Below are positions 46,007-53,765 of a stretch of 64,000 bases of DNA, piece by piece. The stretch is from Caballeronia novacaledonica (lineage in GTDB: Bacteria > Pseudomonadota > Gammaproteobacteria > Burkholderiales > Burkholderiaceae), in assembly GCF_900258035.1 (NCBI RefSeq), contig NZ_OGTP01000001.1:310001-374000 (forward strand), written 5' to 3'. Position 1 is the stretch's first letter, and each line of letters opens with the position of its first letter. The position numbers and the translations under genes were made by a program. The notes below the pieces were generated by a model. That model worked only from the letters and a program-made list of their open reading frames with translations, made no database searches and was not told the origin of the DNA.

Positions 46007-46264
46007 CTCGTTCTCCCTCTAAGCGGTGCGTCGCGCCGCGTTGCCGTCGTGTATGTGCCTGTTAGCGGCATCCGTCGGCGAAACTGAAGCTGAAACAGAA
46101 GGCGCGCAGAATGCAGGGCGCGTGCGGCGTTCGCCTATACTTTTTCGAATGGTCGGGTTAATGCCTATGAAGGCGGGGCGCGCAAGGCTTTACGCTCCAC
46201 TAAGGCGCAAGAAAACCCGTCGCCCAGGCGCAACAACGTTCCCCGCTCATAACGGAGGCGCTCG

Positions 46265-46705
46265 ATGGCAACAGTCGCACAGGTTCTCAACTCGAAACCC
46301 GACCACACGGTCTATACGATTGCCGCAACGGCGTCGGTCTTCGATGCGATCAAGATGATGGCCGACAGGCAGATCGGCGCGGTGATCGTCACGGAGGGCG
46401 ATGAAATCGTCGGCATCATGACCGAGCGCGACTATGCGCGCAAAGTCGTTCTGATGGACCGCGCGTCGAGGCAGACGCCCGTGCGCGACATCATGACCTC
46501 GCAGGTGCGCTACGTGCGCCCCGATCAAACCACCGACGACTGCATGGCGCTCATGACCGACAAGCGCATGCGCCACCTGCCGGTGATCGACGGCGGCAAG
46601 CTCGTCGGCATGATCTCCATCGGCGATCTGGTGAAGAACATCATCTCCGAGCAGCAGTTCACCATTCAGCAGCTCGAGTACTACATTCGCGGCGAGCATA
46701 CGTAA
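46265..46705 (+). CDS. Tandem CBS-domain protein
   Basis: A 146-residue protein made only of two CBS domains: about 8-65 (VFDAIKMMADRQIGAVIVTEGDEIVGIMTERDYARKV) and about 75-130 (TTDDCMALMTDKRMRHLPVIDGGKLVGMISIGDLVK). CBS pairs bind adenosyl ligands (AMP, ATP, NAD) and often act as regulatory modules. It has a GGAGG ribosome site. There is no fused enzyme, so its partner is unknown. Confidence 0.92.
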   Translation: MATVAQVLNSKPDHTVYTIAATASVFDAIKMMADRQIGAVIVTEGDEIVGIMTERDYARKVVLMDRASRQTPVRDIMTSQVRYVRPDQTTDDCMALMTDKRMRHLPVIDGGKLVGMISIGDLVKNIISEQQFTIQQLEYYIRGEHT

Positions 46706-46739
46706 GCGCCGGTCGGCGTTCCGGCTGTAAGCATTTCGT

Positions 46740-46745
46740 TATAAT
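46740..46745 (+). promoter_or_regulatory. Candidate -10 element of the lipid-kinase/phosphoesterase pair
   Basis: A perfect TATAAT 77 bases before the ATG at 46822. The upstream GTTCCG at about 46708 is a weak -35 at roughly 16-17 bp spacing above it. Confidence 0.5.
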
Positions 46746-46821
46746 CGGCTGACTTTGCGCGCGAGCGCGGAGTCCGCCGCGCCGCGCATTTTTGCGCGCG
46801 GATAACGAAGGAGCGCCGCCG

Positions 46822-47811
46822 ATGACCCCGACAGCCGCATCCGCCGAAACAGCAAAGACGCTTGCCGCAGGCGCGCCGTTCCTCATCGTGATGAACGCGG
46901 GCTCGGGCCGCCGTCAGGCCGACGCGACACGCGCCGTGCTCGAACGCGAACTCGGCGCGGCGGGCAGGCGTTTCGAGTTGCGCGTCGTCGACGATCCGCG
47001 CCGCCTCGTCGGCGTCGCCCGCGAAACCGCGGCGGCGGCCTGCGCGCAGGACGGCGTGCTCGTCGGCGCGGGCGGCGACGGCACGCTCTGCACGGTCGCG
47101 CACGCCGCGCACGACGCCGGTTGCCCGTTCGCGGTGCTGCCGCGCGGCACGTTCAACTACTTCAGCCGCGACCACGGCATTCCCGCCGACCTCGACCAAT
47201 CGACGCAACTCCTGCTCGACGCGCGCGCGTATCCGGTGCAGGTCGGCTTCGTCAACGGGCGCATGTTTCTCGTCAACGCGAGTCTCGGCCTTTATCCGCG
47301 GCTGCTGGAAGATCGCGAAATCTACAAGCGGCAATTCGGACGCAGCCGGCTCGTCGCGCTGTGGTCGGCGCTGTTCACGCTGCTGAAGCCGCATCGGCAC
47401 TTGCGTCTGCATATCGATCACGACGACGGCAGCACGACCGACATTCGCTCGTCCACGCTCTTCGTCGGCAACAACCGGCTGCAGATGGAGCAGATCGGCA
47501 TGCCGGACGAAGCGCGCGCGCTGGAACAGGGCTTGCTGGTCGCGATTGCGCCCCGTCCGGTGGGGCGGCTCATGCATCTGTGGCTGTCGCTGCATGGCGC
47601 GGCGGGGCGCTTGTCGGATTCGGATCATGTCGTGAGCTTCACGTTCGAGCGCATCACCGTGATGCATCCTTCCAAGCGGCGCAGGCCGGTCAAGATCGCG
47701 ACCGATGGCGAGATCGCGAAGCTGAAAATGCCGCTCGAATTCCACGTGTCCGACAAGCCGCTTCTTCTGCTCAAGCCCGAACCGACGGTGGCCGAAGCGA
47801 ATCGCTCATGA
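46822..47811 (+). CDS. Diacylglycerol kinase catalytic-domain (DagK/YegS-like) protein
   Basis: A 329-residue lipid or sphingosine kinase-like protein. The N-terminal domain has MNAGSGRRQADATR (phosphate loop) and VGAGGDGTLCTVAHA (the GGDGT nucleotide-binding motif, about residue 84). PRGTFNYFSRDHGIP (about 109-123) is the lipid-kinase signature. GAAGGAG precedes the ATG at 46822. Its stop overlaps the phosphoesterase start (ATGA). The lipid substrate is not established. Confidence 0.92.
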   Translation: MTPTAASAETAKTLAAGAPFLIVMNAGSGRRQADATRAVLERELGAAGRRFELRVVDDPRRLVGVARETAAAACAQDGVLVGAGGDGTLCTVAHAAHDAGCPFAVLPRGTFNYFSRDHGIPADLDQSTQLLLDARAYPVQVGFVNGRMFLVNASLGLYPRLLEDREIYKRQFGRSRLVALWSALFTLLKPHRHLRLHIDHDDGSTTDIRSSTLFVGNNRLQMEQIGMPDEARALEQGLLVAIAPRPVGRLMHLWLSLHGAAGRLSDSDHVVSFTFERITVMHPSKRRRPVKIATDGEIAKLKMPLEFHVSDKPLLLLKPEPTVAEANRS

Positions 47812-48659
47812 CCTTGCTGTTGCAGATTTCCGATACGCATTTCGGCACCGAGCGGCCGCAGGTCGCCGCCGCGCTCCTGCGTCTCGCCGGTGCGCTGTCG
47901 CCCGATCTCGTCGTGCTTTCGGGCGACATCACGCAGCGCGCCCGCAGGCATCAGTTCGACGCGGCGCGCGCCTTCGTCGATGCGCTCGGCGCAACCCCGA
48001 CGCTCGTCATCCCCGGCAATCACGACATTCCGCTCTTCGATCCGCTCGCGCGGCTGTGTTATCCGTATGCGAACCATCAGCGCGCGTTCGGCGCCGATCT
48101 CGAACCGAGCTTCGAATCGGCCGAACTGCTCGTGCTGGGCGTGAACACGACGCGCGCATATCGTCACAAGGACGGCGAAGTGTCGATGCGGCAGATCAGG
48201 CGCGTCGCCGCGCGTCTGGAAGCGGCGGGCGCGGCGCAACTGCGCGTCGTGGTCACGCATCAGCCGGTGGCGGTCACGCGCGCGCAGGACGAAAAAAACC
48301 TGCTCCACGGACGCGAGCGCGCGGTGCAGCGCTGGGCGCGCGCGGGCGCGGATCTGATTCTCGGCGGGCATATCCATTTGCCGTACGTGCTGCCGCTGCA
48401 CGATACGTTCGCGGGCGTCATGCGCCGCATGTGGGCGGTGCAGGCGGGAACGGCGCTGTCGCGGCGCACGCGCGGCACGATCGACAATTCGGTGAACGTG
48501 ATTCGCCACGACGCGCGCACGGGCGACGGCGGCGCGCGGCAAACCACGGTCGAGCGCTGGGATTATTCGGAGACGAGCGAAGCGTTCGAGATGATCGCGC
48601 GCCACGATCTCGTGCTCGACGGCGCAAAGCCCGAGATCGCGCTCACGCTGTCCGGATGA
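47808..48659 (+). CDS. Calcineurin-like metallophosphoesterase
   Basis: A 283-residue dinuclear-metal phosphoesterase. The motifs are in order: DTHFG (residue 9), SGDITQ (about 43), GNHD (about 74), THQP (about 150) and GGHIHLPY (about 185). This is the CpdA/cyclic-nucleotide-phosphodiesterase-like class. The start overlaps the lipid-kinase stop in ATGA, so the two are translated together; the phosphoesterase may act on the kinase product or a related phosphate. The 3' end overlaps the convergent PPC-domain gene by 17 bases. Confidence 0.92.
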   Translation: MTLLLQISDTHFGTERPQVAAALLRLAGALSPDLVVLSGDITQRARRHQFDAARAFVDALGATPTLVIPGNHDIPLFDPLARLCYPYANHQRAFGADLEPSFESAELLVLGVNTTRAYRHKDGEVSMRQIRRVAARLEAAGAAQLRVVVTHQPVAVTRAQDEKNLLHGRERAVQRWARAGADLILGGHIHLPYVLPLHDTFAGVMRRMWAVQAGTALSRRTRGTIDNSVNVIRHDARTGDGGARQTTVERWDYSETSEAFEMIARHDLVLDGAKPEIALTLSG

Positions 48660-49038
48660 CGAGTTCCGCGAAGCCCGTCGCGGCGTCGTGCTCGCGCGTG
48701 TAGCGTTCGTCCGGCAGGTTCGCGACGACGATTTCCGCCGTCGTGCGCACGATGCAGCCCGGCGCGACGTGGCCGCCGGTCACGCGGCCGTCGGCGTCGG
48801 AGAGGCTCGTGTGCAGGTGCGGACCTTGCGCGGACAAGCTGCCGGCGAGTGTCAGGATTTCGAGGTCGCCGCGCAGTTCGGCCGCTTCCTCGCGGCCCGC
48901 GAACCGCAGCCGCGCGACGCTCAGGCTGCCGATTCCCTGCAGCACGAAAGCCGCCGAAAGTCCGTGCGTGCGGAATGCGTGGTCGAGCGCGGCGCGCAGG
49001 TCGTCGCCGGGTGACAGACGTAGGGTCATCGCATGCAT
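48643..49038 (-). CDS. PPC (DUF296) domain protein
   Basis: A 131-residue trimeric PPC/DUF296-fold protein. The pattern is MTLRLSPGDDLRAALD, FVLQGIGSLSVARLRF (about 40-55), LEILTLAGSLSAQGPHLHTSLSDADGRVTGGHVAPGC (about 68-105). The His-x-His and GGH residues suggest metal binding. In plants the domain is found in AT-hook proteins; the bacterial role is unclear. ATG at 49038 has GGAG upstream; a second Met three codons later is possible. Confidence 0.88.
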   Translation of the reverse strand: MHAMTLRLSPGDDLRAALDHAFRTHGLSAAFVLQGIGSLSVARLRFAGREEAAELRGDLEILTLAGSLSAQGPHLHTSLSDADGRVTGGHVAPGCIVRTTAEIVVANLPDERYTREHDAATGFAELVIRTA

Positions 49039-49142
49039 GAATGAAAGACTCCGGGCGGATCGCATTCAAGACTACACGCTCGCGAATCGTGATGGCATCA
49101 TGGGCGCGACCCGAAGTGGCTATATCTTTCCATGGAGACGCC

Positions 49143-49532
49143 ATGAGTTTCGAACTGACGATGCTGGCCTGGACGCTCGTGCTCGCGCTGGTGCAAGTGT
49201 TGCTCCCGGCCGTAGTGCGCAATCGCGAAGTCGGCCTGCGCTATCAGGCCGGCCCGCGCGATGCCGCCACGCCGCCGCCCGGCAGGCTTTCCGGCCGCCT
49301 GATGCGCGCGCAGTCGAATCTGTTCGAGACCTTGCCGATCTTCGCCGTCGCGGTGCTGATCGTGCACGTGACGGGGCGCGAGAACCCGCTCACGCATTAC
49401 GGCGCGCTGGCGTATTTCGTCGCGCGCGTGGTTTATGTTCCGCTCTACGTGGCGGGCGTGCCGTTCGTGCGAACGCTGGTGTGGCTGGTGTCGGTCGTCG
49501 GCATCGTGCAGATTCTCGTTCCCATCATCTGA
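49143..49532 (+). CDS. MAPEG family membrane protein
   Basis: A 129-residue inner-membrane protein with four predicted helices. RAQSNLFETLPIFAVAVLI (about residues 56-74) is the MAPEG signature, including the RxQxNxxE motif. The family covers glutathione S-transferase-like membrane enzymes and eicosanoid enzymes; bacterial substrates are mostly unknown. GGAGA lies six bases upstream of ATG 49143. An esterase gene follows 18 bases later. Confidence 0.9.
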   Translation: MSFELTMLAWTLVLALVQVLLPAVVRNREVGLRYQAGPRDAATPPPGRLSGRLMRAQSNLFETLPIFAVAVLIVHVTGRENPLTHYGALAYFVARVVYVPLYVAGVPFVRTLVWLVSVVGIVQILVPII

Positions 49533-49550
49533 CGAGAGGAGTGAAAGGCA

Positions 49551-50225
49551 ATGACCGATCAACCTTCGACCATCGAGATCGAAACCGCGCCGAATCCCGA
49601 ATTCGCCGTCATCCTGATGCACGGCCTGGGCGCCGACGCCAACGACTTCGTGCCGCTCGTGCCCGAGTTGCGTCTCGCCGATGCCCCCGCCATCCGCTTC
49701 GTCTTTCCGAATGCGCCGGAGATCGCCGTCACCGCCAACAACGGCTACGTGATGCGCGCGTGGTACGACATTCTGTCGTTCGAGGGCATCAACCGGCGCG
49801 TGGACGAGGCGGGCATCGTGAAGTCGGTGGAGCGCGTGCGCGCGTTCATCGCGGAACAGAACGCGCGCGGCATTCCGAGCGAGCGCATTTTCATCGCGGG
49901 CTTTTCGCAGGGCGGCGCGATGGCCTATCACGCGGGCCTCACGCATCCGGAAAAGCTCGCCGGGCTGATCGTGCTGTCGGGCTACATTCCGTCCGAAGGC
50001 GTGATCGACGAATCGCTCTCCGACGCGAATCGCTCCATTTCGATCTTCGCCGCGCACGGCAATTTCGACGACGTGCTCAACGTGAGCCTCGGCGAGCAGG
50101 CGTGCGAATTCGCGCGCGCGCAGGGCTGCGACGTCGAATGGCACACCTATCCGATGCCGCATTCGGTCTGCATGGAAGAAGTCGAGGCGCTGCGCCAGTG
50201 GCTCGGCGCGCGGCTAGTTGCTTAG
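49551..50225 (+). CDS. Alpha/beta-hydrolase carboxylesterase (EstB/YpfH-like)
   Basis: A 224-residue phospholipase/carboxylesterase-like hydrolase. LMHGLGADANDF (about 18-29) is the oxyanion region, GFSQGGAMAYHAGL (about 120-133) holds the nucleophile Ser, and PMPHSVCMEEVEAL near the C-terminus holds the catalytic His. No signal peptide, so it is cytosolic. It lies in probable operon with the MAPEG gene, and its 3' end overlaps the nucleoside hydrolase gene by 12 bases. Confidence 0.93.
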   Translation: MTDQPSTIEIETAPNPEFAVILMHGLGADANDFVPLVPELRLADAPAIRFVFPNAPEIAVTANNGYVMRAWYDILSFEGINRRVDEAGIVKSVERVRAFIAEQNARGIPSERIFIAGFSQGGAMAYHAGLTHPEKLAGLIVLSGYIPSEGVIDESLSDANRSISIFAAHGNFDDVLNVSLGEQACEFARAQGCDVEWHTYPMPHSVCMEEVEALRQWLGARLVA

Positions 50226-51173
50226 GGTTCGGGCGAAGAGATCGAGCACGGCGTCCGCATCCACGCCGATGCACACATCGCAGGCGGGGCGCGTGTCCCA
50301 GTCGGGCGCAGTTTCGGGCATCGACAAGGGTTTTTGTATCGTCAAACCCGTCGCGATGCCTTCGGTGAGCACGCGCACCGGGCCGCGGCGCGTTGTGTAG
50401 AGTTCGCGCGCGACGACGAACGCCGCCGCCGAATAATCGTGCGCGTAGATGCCGCGCGACATGCCGCCGTGCGCGTGAAACCGCTCGTAGAAGCGCGACA
50501 CGTCCCACACGAAGCGGCCCGCAGCGCCCGCTTCGTCGCGCAGGGATGCGAGGAACGCCGTCGTCATGACGGTTTCGTGCGTGACGTCGAGGCCGACGAT
50601 CGACATTTTCCACGGCGCGCCGAAGACGATATCCGCCGCGTGCGGATCGGCGTGCATGTTGGCTTCGGCGGCGGGCGTCGCGTTGCCGAGCGTGCCGTGA
50701 AAGCCGAACGCGCCGCCCATCACGACGACTTCACGCACGAGCGTGGCGATTTCCGGATCTTCCTTTAGCGCGAGCGCGAGATTGGTCATCGGGCCGACGG
50801 CGAGCAGCGTGATCTCGCCGGGATTCGCCCGCACCGTATCGACGATGAAGCGATGCGCCGCGCGCCCGTCCGTCTGCTTGTCCACGCGACCGATGCGCTC
50901 GACATCGCCGAGCGCATCGTTGCCGTGGATGTGCGCGATCGGCTCCGGCGCAGGCTGTTGCAACGGCGCAGCCGCGCCGCGCGCGACCGGCACGTCCGGC
51001 GCGAAGCGCGACGCCAGATACAGCGCGTTCGTGGTCGTCGTGTCGATGCCTGCATTGCCGAACACGCTCGTGATGCCGGCGAGTGCGATATCCGGATGCC
51101 GCGCCAGGAACAAGAGCGCGAGGGCGTCGTCGATGCCCGGATCGGTGTCGTAGAGGATCGTGTGCTTCGTCAT
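50214..51173 (-). CDS. Inosine/uridine-preferring nucleoside hydrolase
   Basis: A 319-residue hydrolase that cleaves the N-glycosidic bond of ribonucleosides. ILYDTDPGIDDALAL (about 5-19) is the Ca-binding Asp cluster, HGNDALGD (about 82-89) a second site, and LLAVGPMTNLALAL (about 122-135) with AEANMHADPHAADIVF (about 170-185) complete the IUNH fold. ATG 51173 overlaps the stop of the histidine-kinase gene (ATGA), so it is translated from the same message. A longer frame to 51479 is a shadow. Confidence 0.93.
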   Translation of the reverse strand: MTKHTILYDTDPGIDDALALLFLARHPDIALAGITSVFGNAGIDTTTTNALYLASRFAPDVPVARGAAAPLQQPAPEPIAHIHGNDALGDVERIGRVDKQTDGRAAHRFIVDTVRANPGEITLLAVGPMTNLALALKEDPEIATLVREVVVMGGAFGFHGTLGNATPAAEANMHADPHAADIVFGAPWKMSIVGLDVTHETVMTTAFLASLRDEAGAAGRFVWDVSRFYERFHAHGGMSRGIYAHDYSAAAFVVARELYTTRRGPVRVLTEGIATGLTIQKPLSMPETAPDWDTRPACDVCIGVDADAVLDLFARTLSN

Positions 51174-53182
51174 GCGATCGCGGTGCAAACGCCTGCGATC
51201 AGCGCGAGCATGCCGCGCCGCAGGTCCGCCGGGCTGACCGGCTTGGAGAGCACATCCTGCTCGCACGCGAGCGGCACGATGCTCGCCGCCGGTTCGCCCG
51301 TCACGACGAGACACGGACACGGCCGCCCGAGCCGCGCCGCGCCGAGCATCGCCACTTCGCGGGCGGTGGCGTCGCGCAGCCGGAAGTCCGTGATGATGAG
51401 ATCCGGGAAGCGCTCGATGTCGCCGAGAATCGAACGGAATTCTTCGAAGCTCGCGGCGGAGTCGTAGAGCACGCCCCATTGCGAAAGCAGCGCTTCGGTG
51501 GAGGCGCGCACGAGGCCGTCGTCTTCCACGAGCAGCACGTAGCGCCCCTTGAGCTGCGCCATTTCATCCGCGTCGGAACGCGCCGGCGCGCGCGCCGACG
51601 GCTTGTCGGGCGACGGCCCGCACAGCGGCATTTCGAGCGAGAAGCGCGAGCCGCGCCCTTCGGTGGACTTCAGTTCGATGCGATGCTGGTCGAGCATCGA
51701 CATCACCGCATTGACGATCGACAGCCCGAGGCCCAGCCCCTTGTCGCGATCCTGCTCGGGATTGTCGACCTGAAAGAACGGCTGGAAGATCGCATCGAAA
51801 TAATCCGCCGGAATGCCGATGCCGTTATCCAGCACGTCGATGCGCGCGCGCGTCGCGGAACGCACCACGCCGACGATCACCGTTGGCTTCGACGACTTGC
51901 TCTGATCCGCGTACTTGATGCCGTTCGACACGAGATTCGCGACCGCGCGCCCGAGCCAGTGCGCGTCGCTGCGCACGCAGACCACGTCTTCCTTCGGCAG
52001 CCGCAGCCGCAATTCGACGCCCCGGCTCATTGCGAACGGACGCAACTGCTCGGCGGCTTCCTCGACGGTCTGCCGCACGTCGAACACGTGATAGCGCGGC
52101 ACGACGCGGCCCGATTCCAGCCGCGACAGATCGAGCACCGCGTTCAGAAGCCGCGCGAGAATCACCGACGAGCGCCCGCATTCGTTGATGAGCCGCTCGG
52201 CCTGATCGAATTCGCCGTTGCGGATGGCTTCGGCGGCGGCCTGCAGAAACAGGTTGAGCGCGTGCATCGGCTGGCGCAGGTCGTGCGTCGCGGCGGCGAG
52301 GAAGTTGGACTTCTCGCGGCTCGCCGTCTGCGCGGCGATCATCTGCTGTTCGCGCAGCGCGAGCAGCGCGTTCGTCTTGTTCTCCTGATCCTTTTTCGAC
52401 ACTTCGAGCTCGCGATTCTTGCGTCCCAGCGAAACGTTGGCGGCGCGCAATTCGTCATTGAGCGACGCGAGCGCGCGCTCCGAACTGTAACGCTCGCGCG
52501 AAACGCGTTCGGCGTGCGTGCAGACGCCGTGCCCCACGACCACGACGTTGAACATATAGAACAGCCCGGCGAAAAAATCCTCCGGGTTGAGCAGATGAAT
52601 GATGACTTGCAAAACGACGATCGACGCCAGCGTGATGATCCCGGCGGTCAGCGCGACGCGCGAACGCAGGTAGAAGAAGCTGAACTGGAAGAAGAGCGCG
52701 AGACACAGCCCGATGAAGTGCTGCGTGTAGTTATAGGGCGCGGGCGTGATCGCGACCATTGCGAGAATCAGGCAGAGCAGCCCGTAAATGCCCGTGAGAA
52801 TGATGCGCTGCGAGCTCGCGTGCGAGCGGAACGACGGCCGCAGCACCAGCACGCCGACGAAGAACAGCAGCGCGATACCCGCGAAGCGCAGCGCGAGGAT
52901 ATCGGCGAGGCGCGAGTCGAGCGCCTGATTGCCGCGCGCAAAGCTGAAATCCCACCAGAGAAAGCACGTCCAGATGGCGAGCGCAAGCAACGTCGACGCA
53001 CGCCGGAACGCGCAGAAACGCTGACTGTGGTCTTCGAGGAACTGCGCCTCCAGCGCGGGATCGGAAAACGGCGCCGGAATCGAGAGATTGCGCACCAGAC
53101 TCGCGCCGGCCTCACGGGCGGCCGCGAGAAGCATTCCTGAATTGCGCACGCGGGCGGCGCGTTGCGGTACGGCCATCTTCAT
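51170..53182 (-). CDS. Hybrid sensor histidine kinase with C-terminal receiver
   Basis: A 670-residue membrane kinase. About six to seven transmembrane helices (60-230) are followed by a coiled-coil linker (about 230-285). The HisKA dimerisation domain has its phospho-His in ATHDLRQPMHALNL (about residue 297). A HATPase domain follows (NGIKYADQ; DNGIGIPADYFDAIF; GLGLGLSIV, about 410-520). The C-terminal REC domain (about 548-665) has LLVEDDGLVRASTEALL and acceptor Asp in ITDFRLRD (about 596). The type resembles sensors with a membrane-integral input. It is the first gene of a pair with the nucleoside hydrolase; no separate DNA-binding regulator is adjacent. Confidence 0.92.
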   Translation of the reverse strand: MKMAVPQRAARVRNSGMLLAAAREAGASLVRNLSIPAPFSDPALEAQFLEDHSQRFCAFRRASTLLALAIWTCFLWWDFSFARGNQALDSRLADILALRFAGIALLFFVGVLVLRPSFRSHASSQRIILTGIYGLLCLILAMVAITPAPYNYTQHFIGLCLALFFQFSFFYLRSRVALTAGIITLASIVVLQVIIHLLNPEDFFAGLFYMFNVVVVGHGVCTHAERVSRERYSSERALASLNDELRAANVSLGRKNRELEVSKKDQENKTNALLALREQQMIAAQTASREKSNFLAAATHDLRQPMHALNLFLQAAAEAIRNGEFDQAERLINECGRSSVILARLLNAVLDLSRLESGRVVPRYHVFDVRQTVEEAAEQLRPFAMSRGVELRLRLPKEDVVCVRSDAHWLGRAVANLVSNGIKYADQSKSSKPTVIVGVVRSATRARIDVLDNGIGIPADYFDAIFQPFFQVDNPEQDRDKGLGLGLSIVNAVMSMLDQHRIELKSTEGRGSRFSLEMPLCGPSPDKPSARAPARSDADEMAQLKGRYVLLVEDDGLVRASTEALLSQWGVLYDSAASFEEFRSILGDIERFPDLIITDFRLRDATAREVAMLGAARLGRPCPCLVVTGEPAASIVPLACEQDVLSKPVSPADLRRGMLALIAGVCTAIA

Positions 53183-53439
53183 GCTCGCTCACGGAATCGG
53201 GATATCTACTTTAGGCCAATGCGGTCATACAAATACGCCTTTTTTTAGCCATCAGCCGTTATATCCGGAAATATCGCGTCTTTTTCGAGGCGTGTTCTGG
53301 CGGTATGCGGGAAGGCCCAGCGGAGGAGGGAGGAGATCCGAGCCGATCGGCGAGCGAGTGATTCGCGCCCGCCGATTCGAAGGACAGCCACATCAAATGC
53401 CCCCCGCACGATGACGAGGGCGAAACTTCGGATGGCCGT

Positions 53440-53598
53440 TCAGCTTTTCGGCTTGGCCTTGGTGCTGCGCTTCGTGACCTGCATTTCCTTCGCGCCTGCA
53501 GCTTTCGCGGGCGATGCCTTGCTGCCGGCCGTTTTCTTGCGGCTCGACATTTCGGTTTCGGCGGGTTGGCTCGCTTGAGCCTTGCGTGGGGATGGCAT
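53440..53598 (-). CDS. Small Lys/Ala/Ser-rich basic protein
   Basis: A 52-residue highly basic, low-complexity protein (SSRKKTAGSKASPAKAAG; KRSTKAKPKS) with no Cys and no membrane segment. The ribosome site AAGGAGG five bases before the ATG at 53598 makes it very likely translated. The composition resembles histone-H1-like nucleoid-binding tails. Function unknown. Confidence 0.72.
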   Translation of the reverse strand: MPSPRKAQASQPAETEMSSRKKTAGSKASPAKAAGAKEMQVTKRSTKAKPKS

Positions 53599-53765
53599 GC
53601 TGACCTCCTTCAGTGTGTGTCCATATCGACACACTGATAACCATAGGATGCGCTCAGCCGGTATTCAAGAGCCGGCGGGGCGTGCGCGCAACGCTTGCGC
53701 CAAAAAAACTTCTGAGGACGAAGCATTTCGATGCGATGCGATGCGATGCGCGGCGCGTCTCGTGG

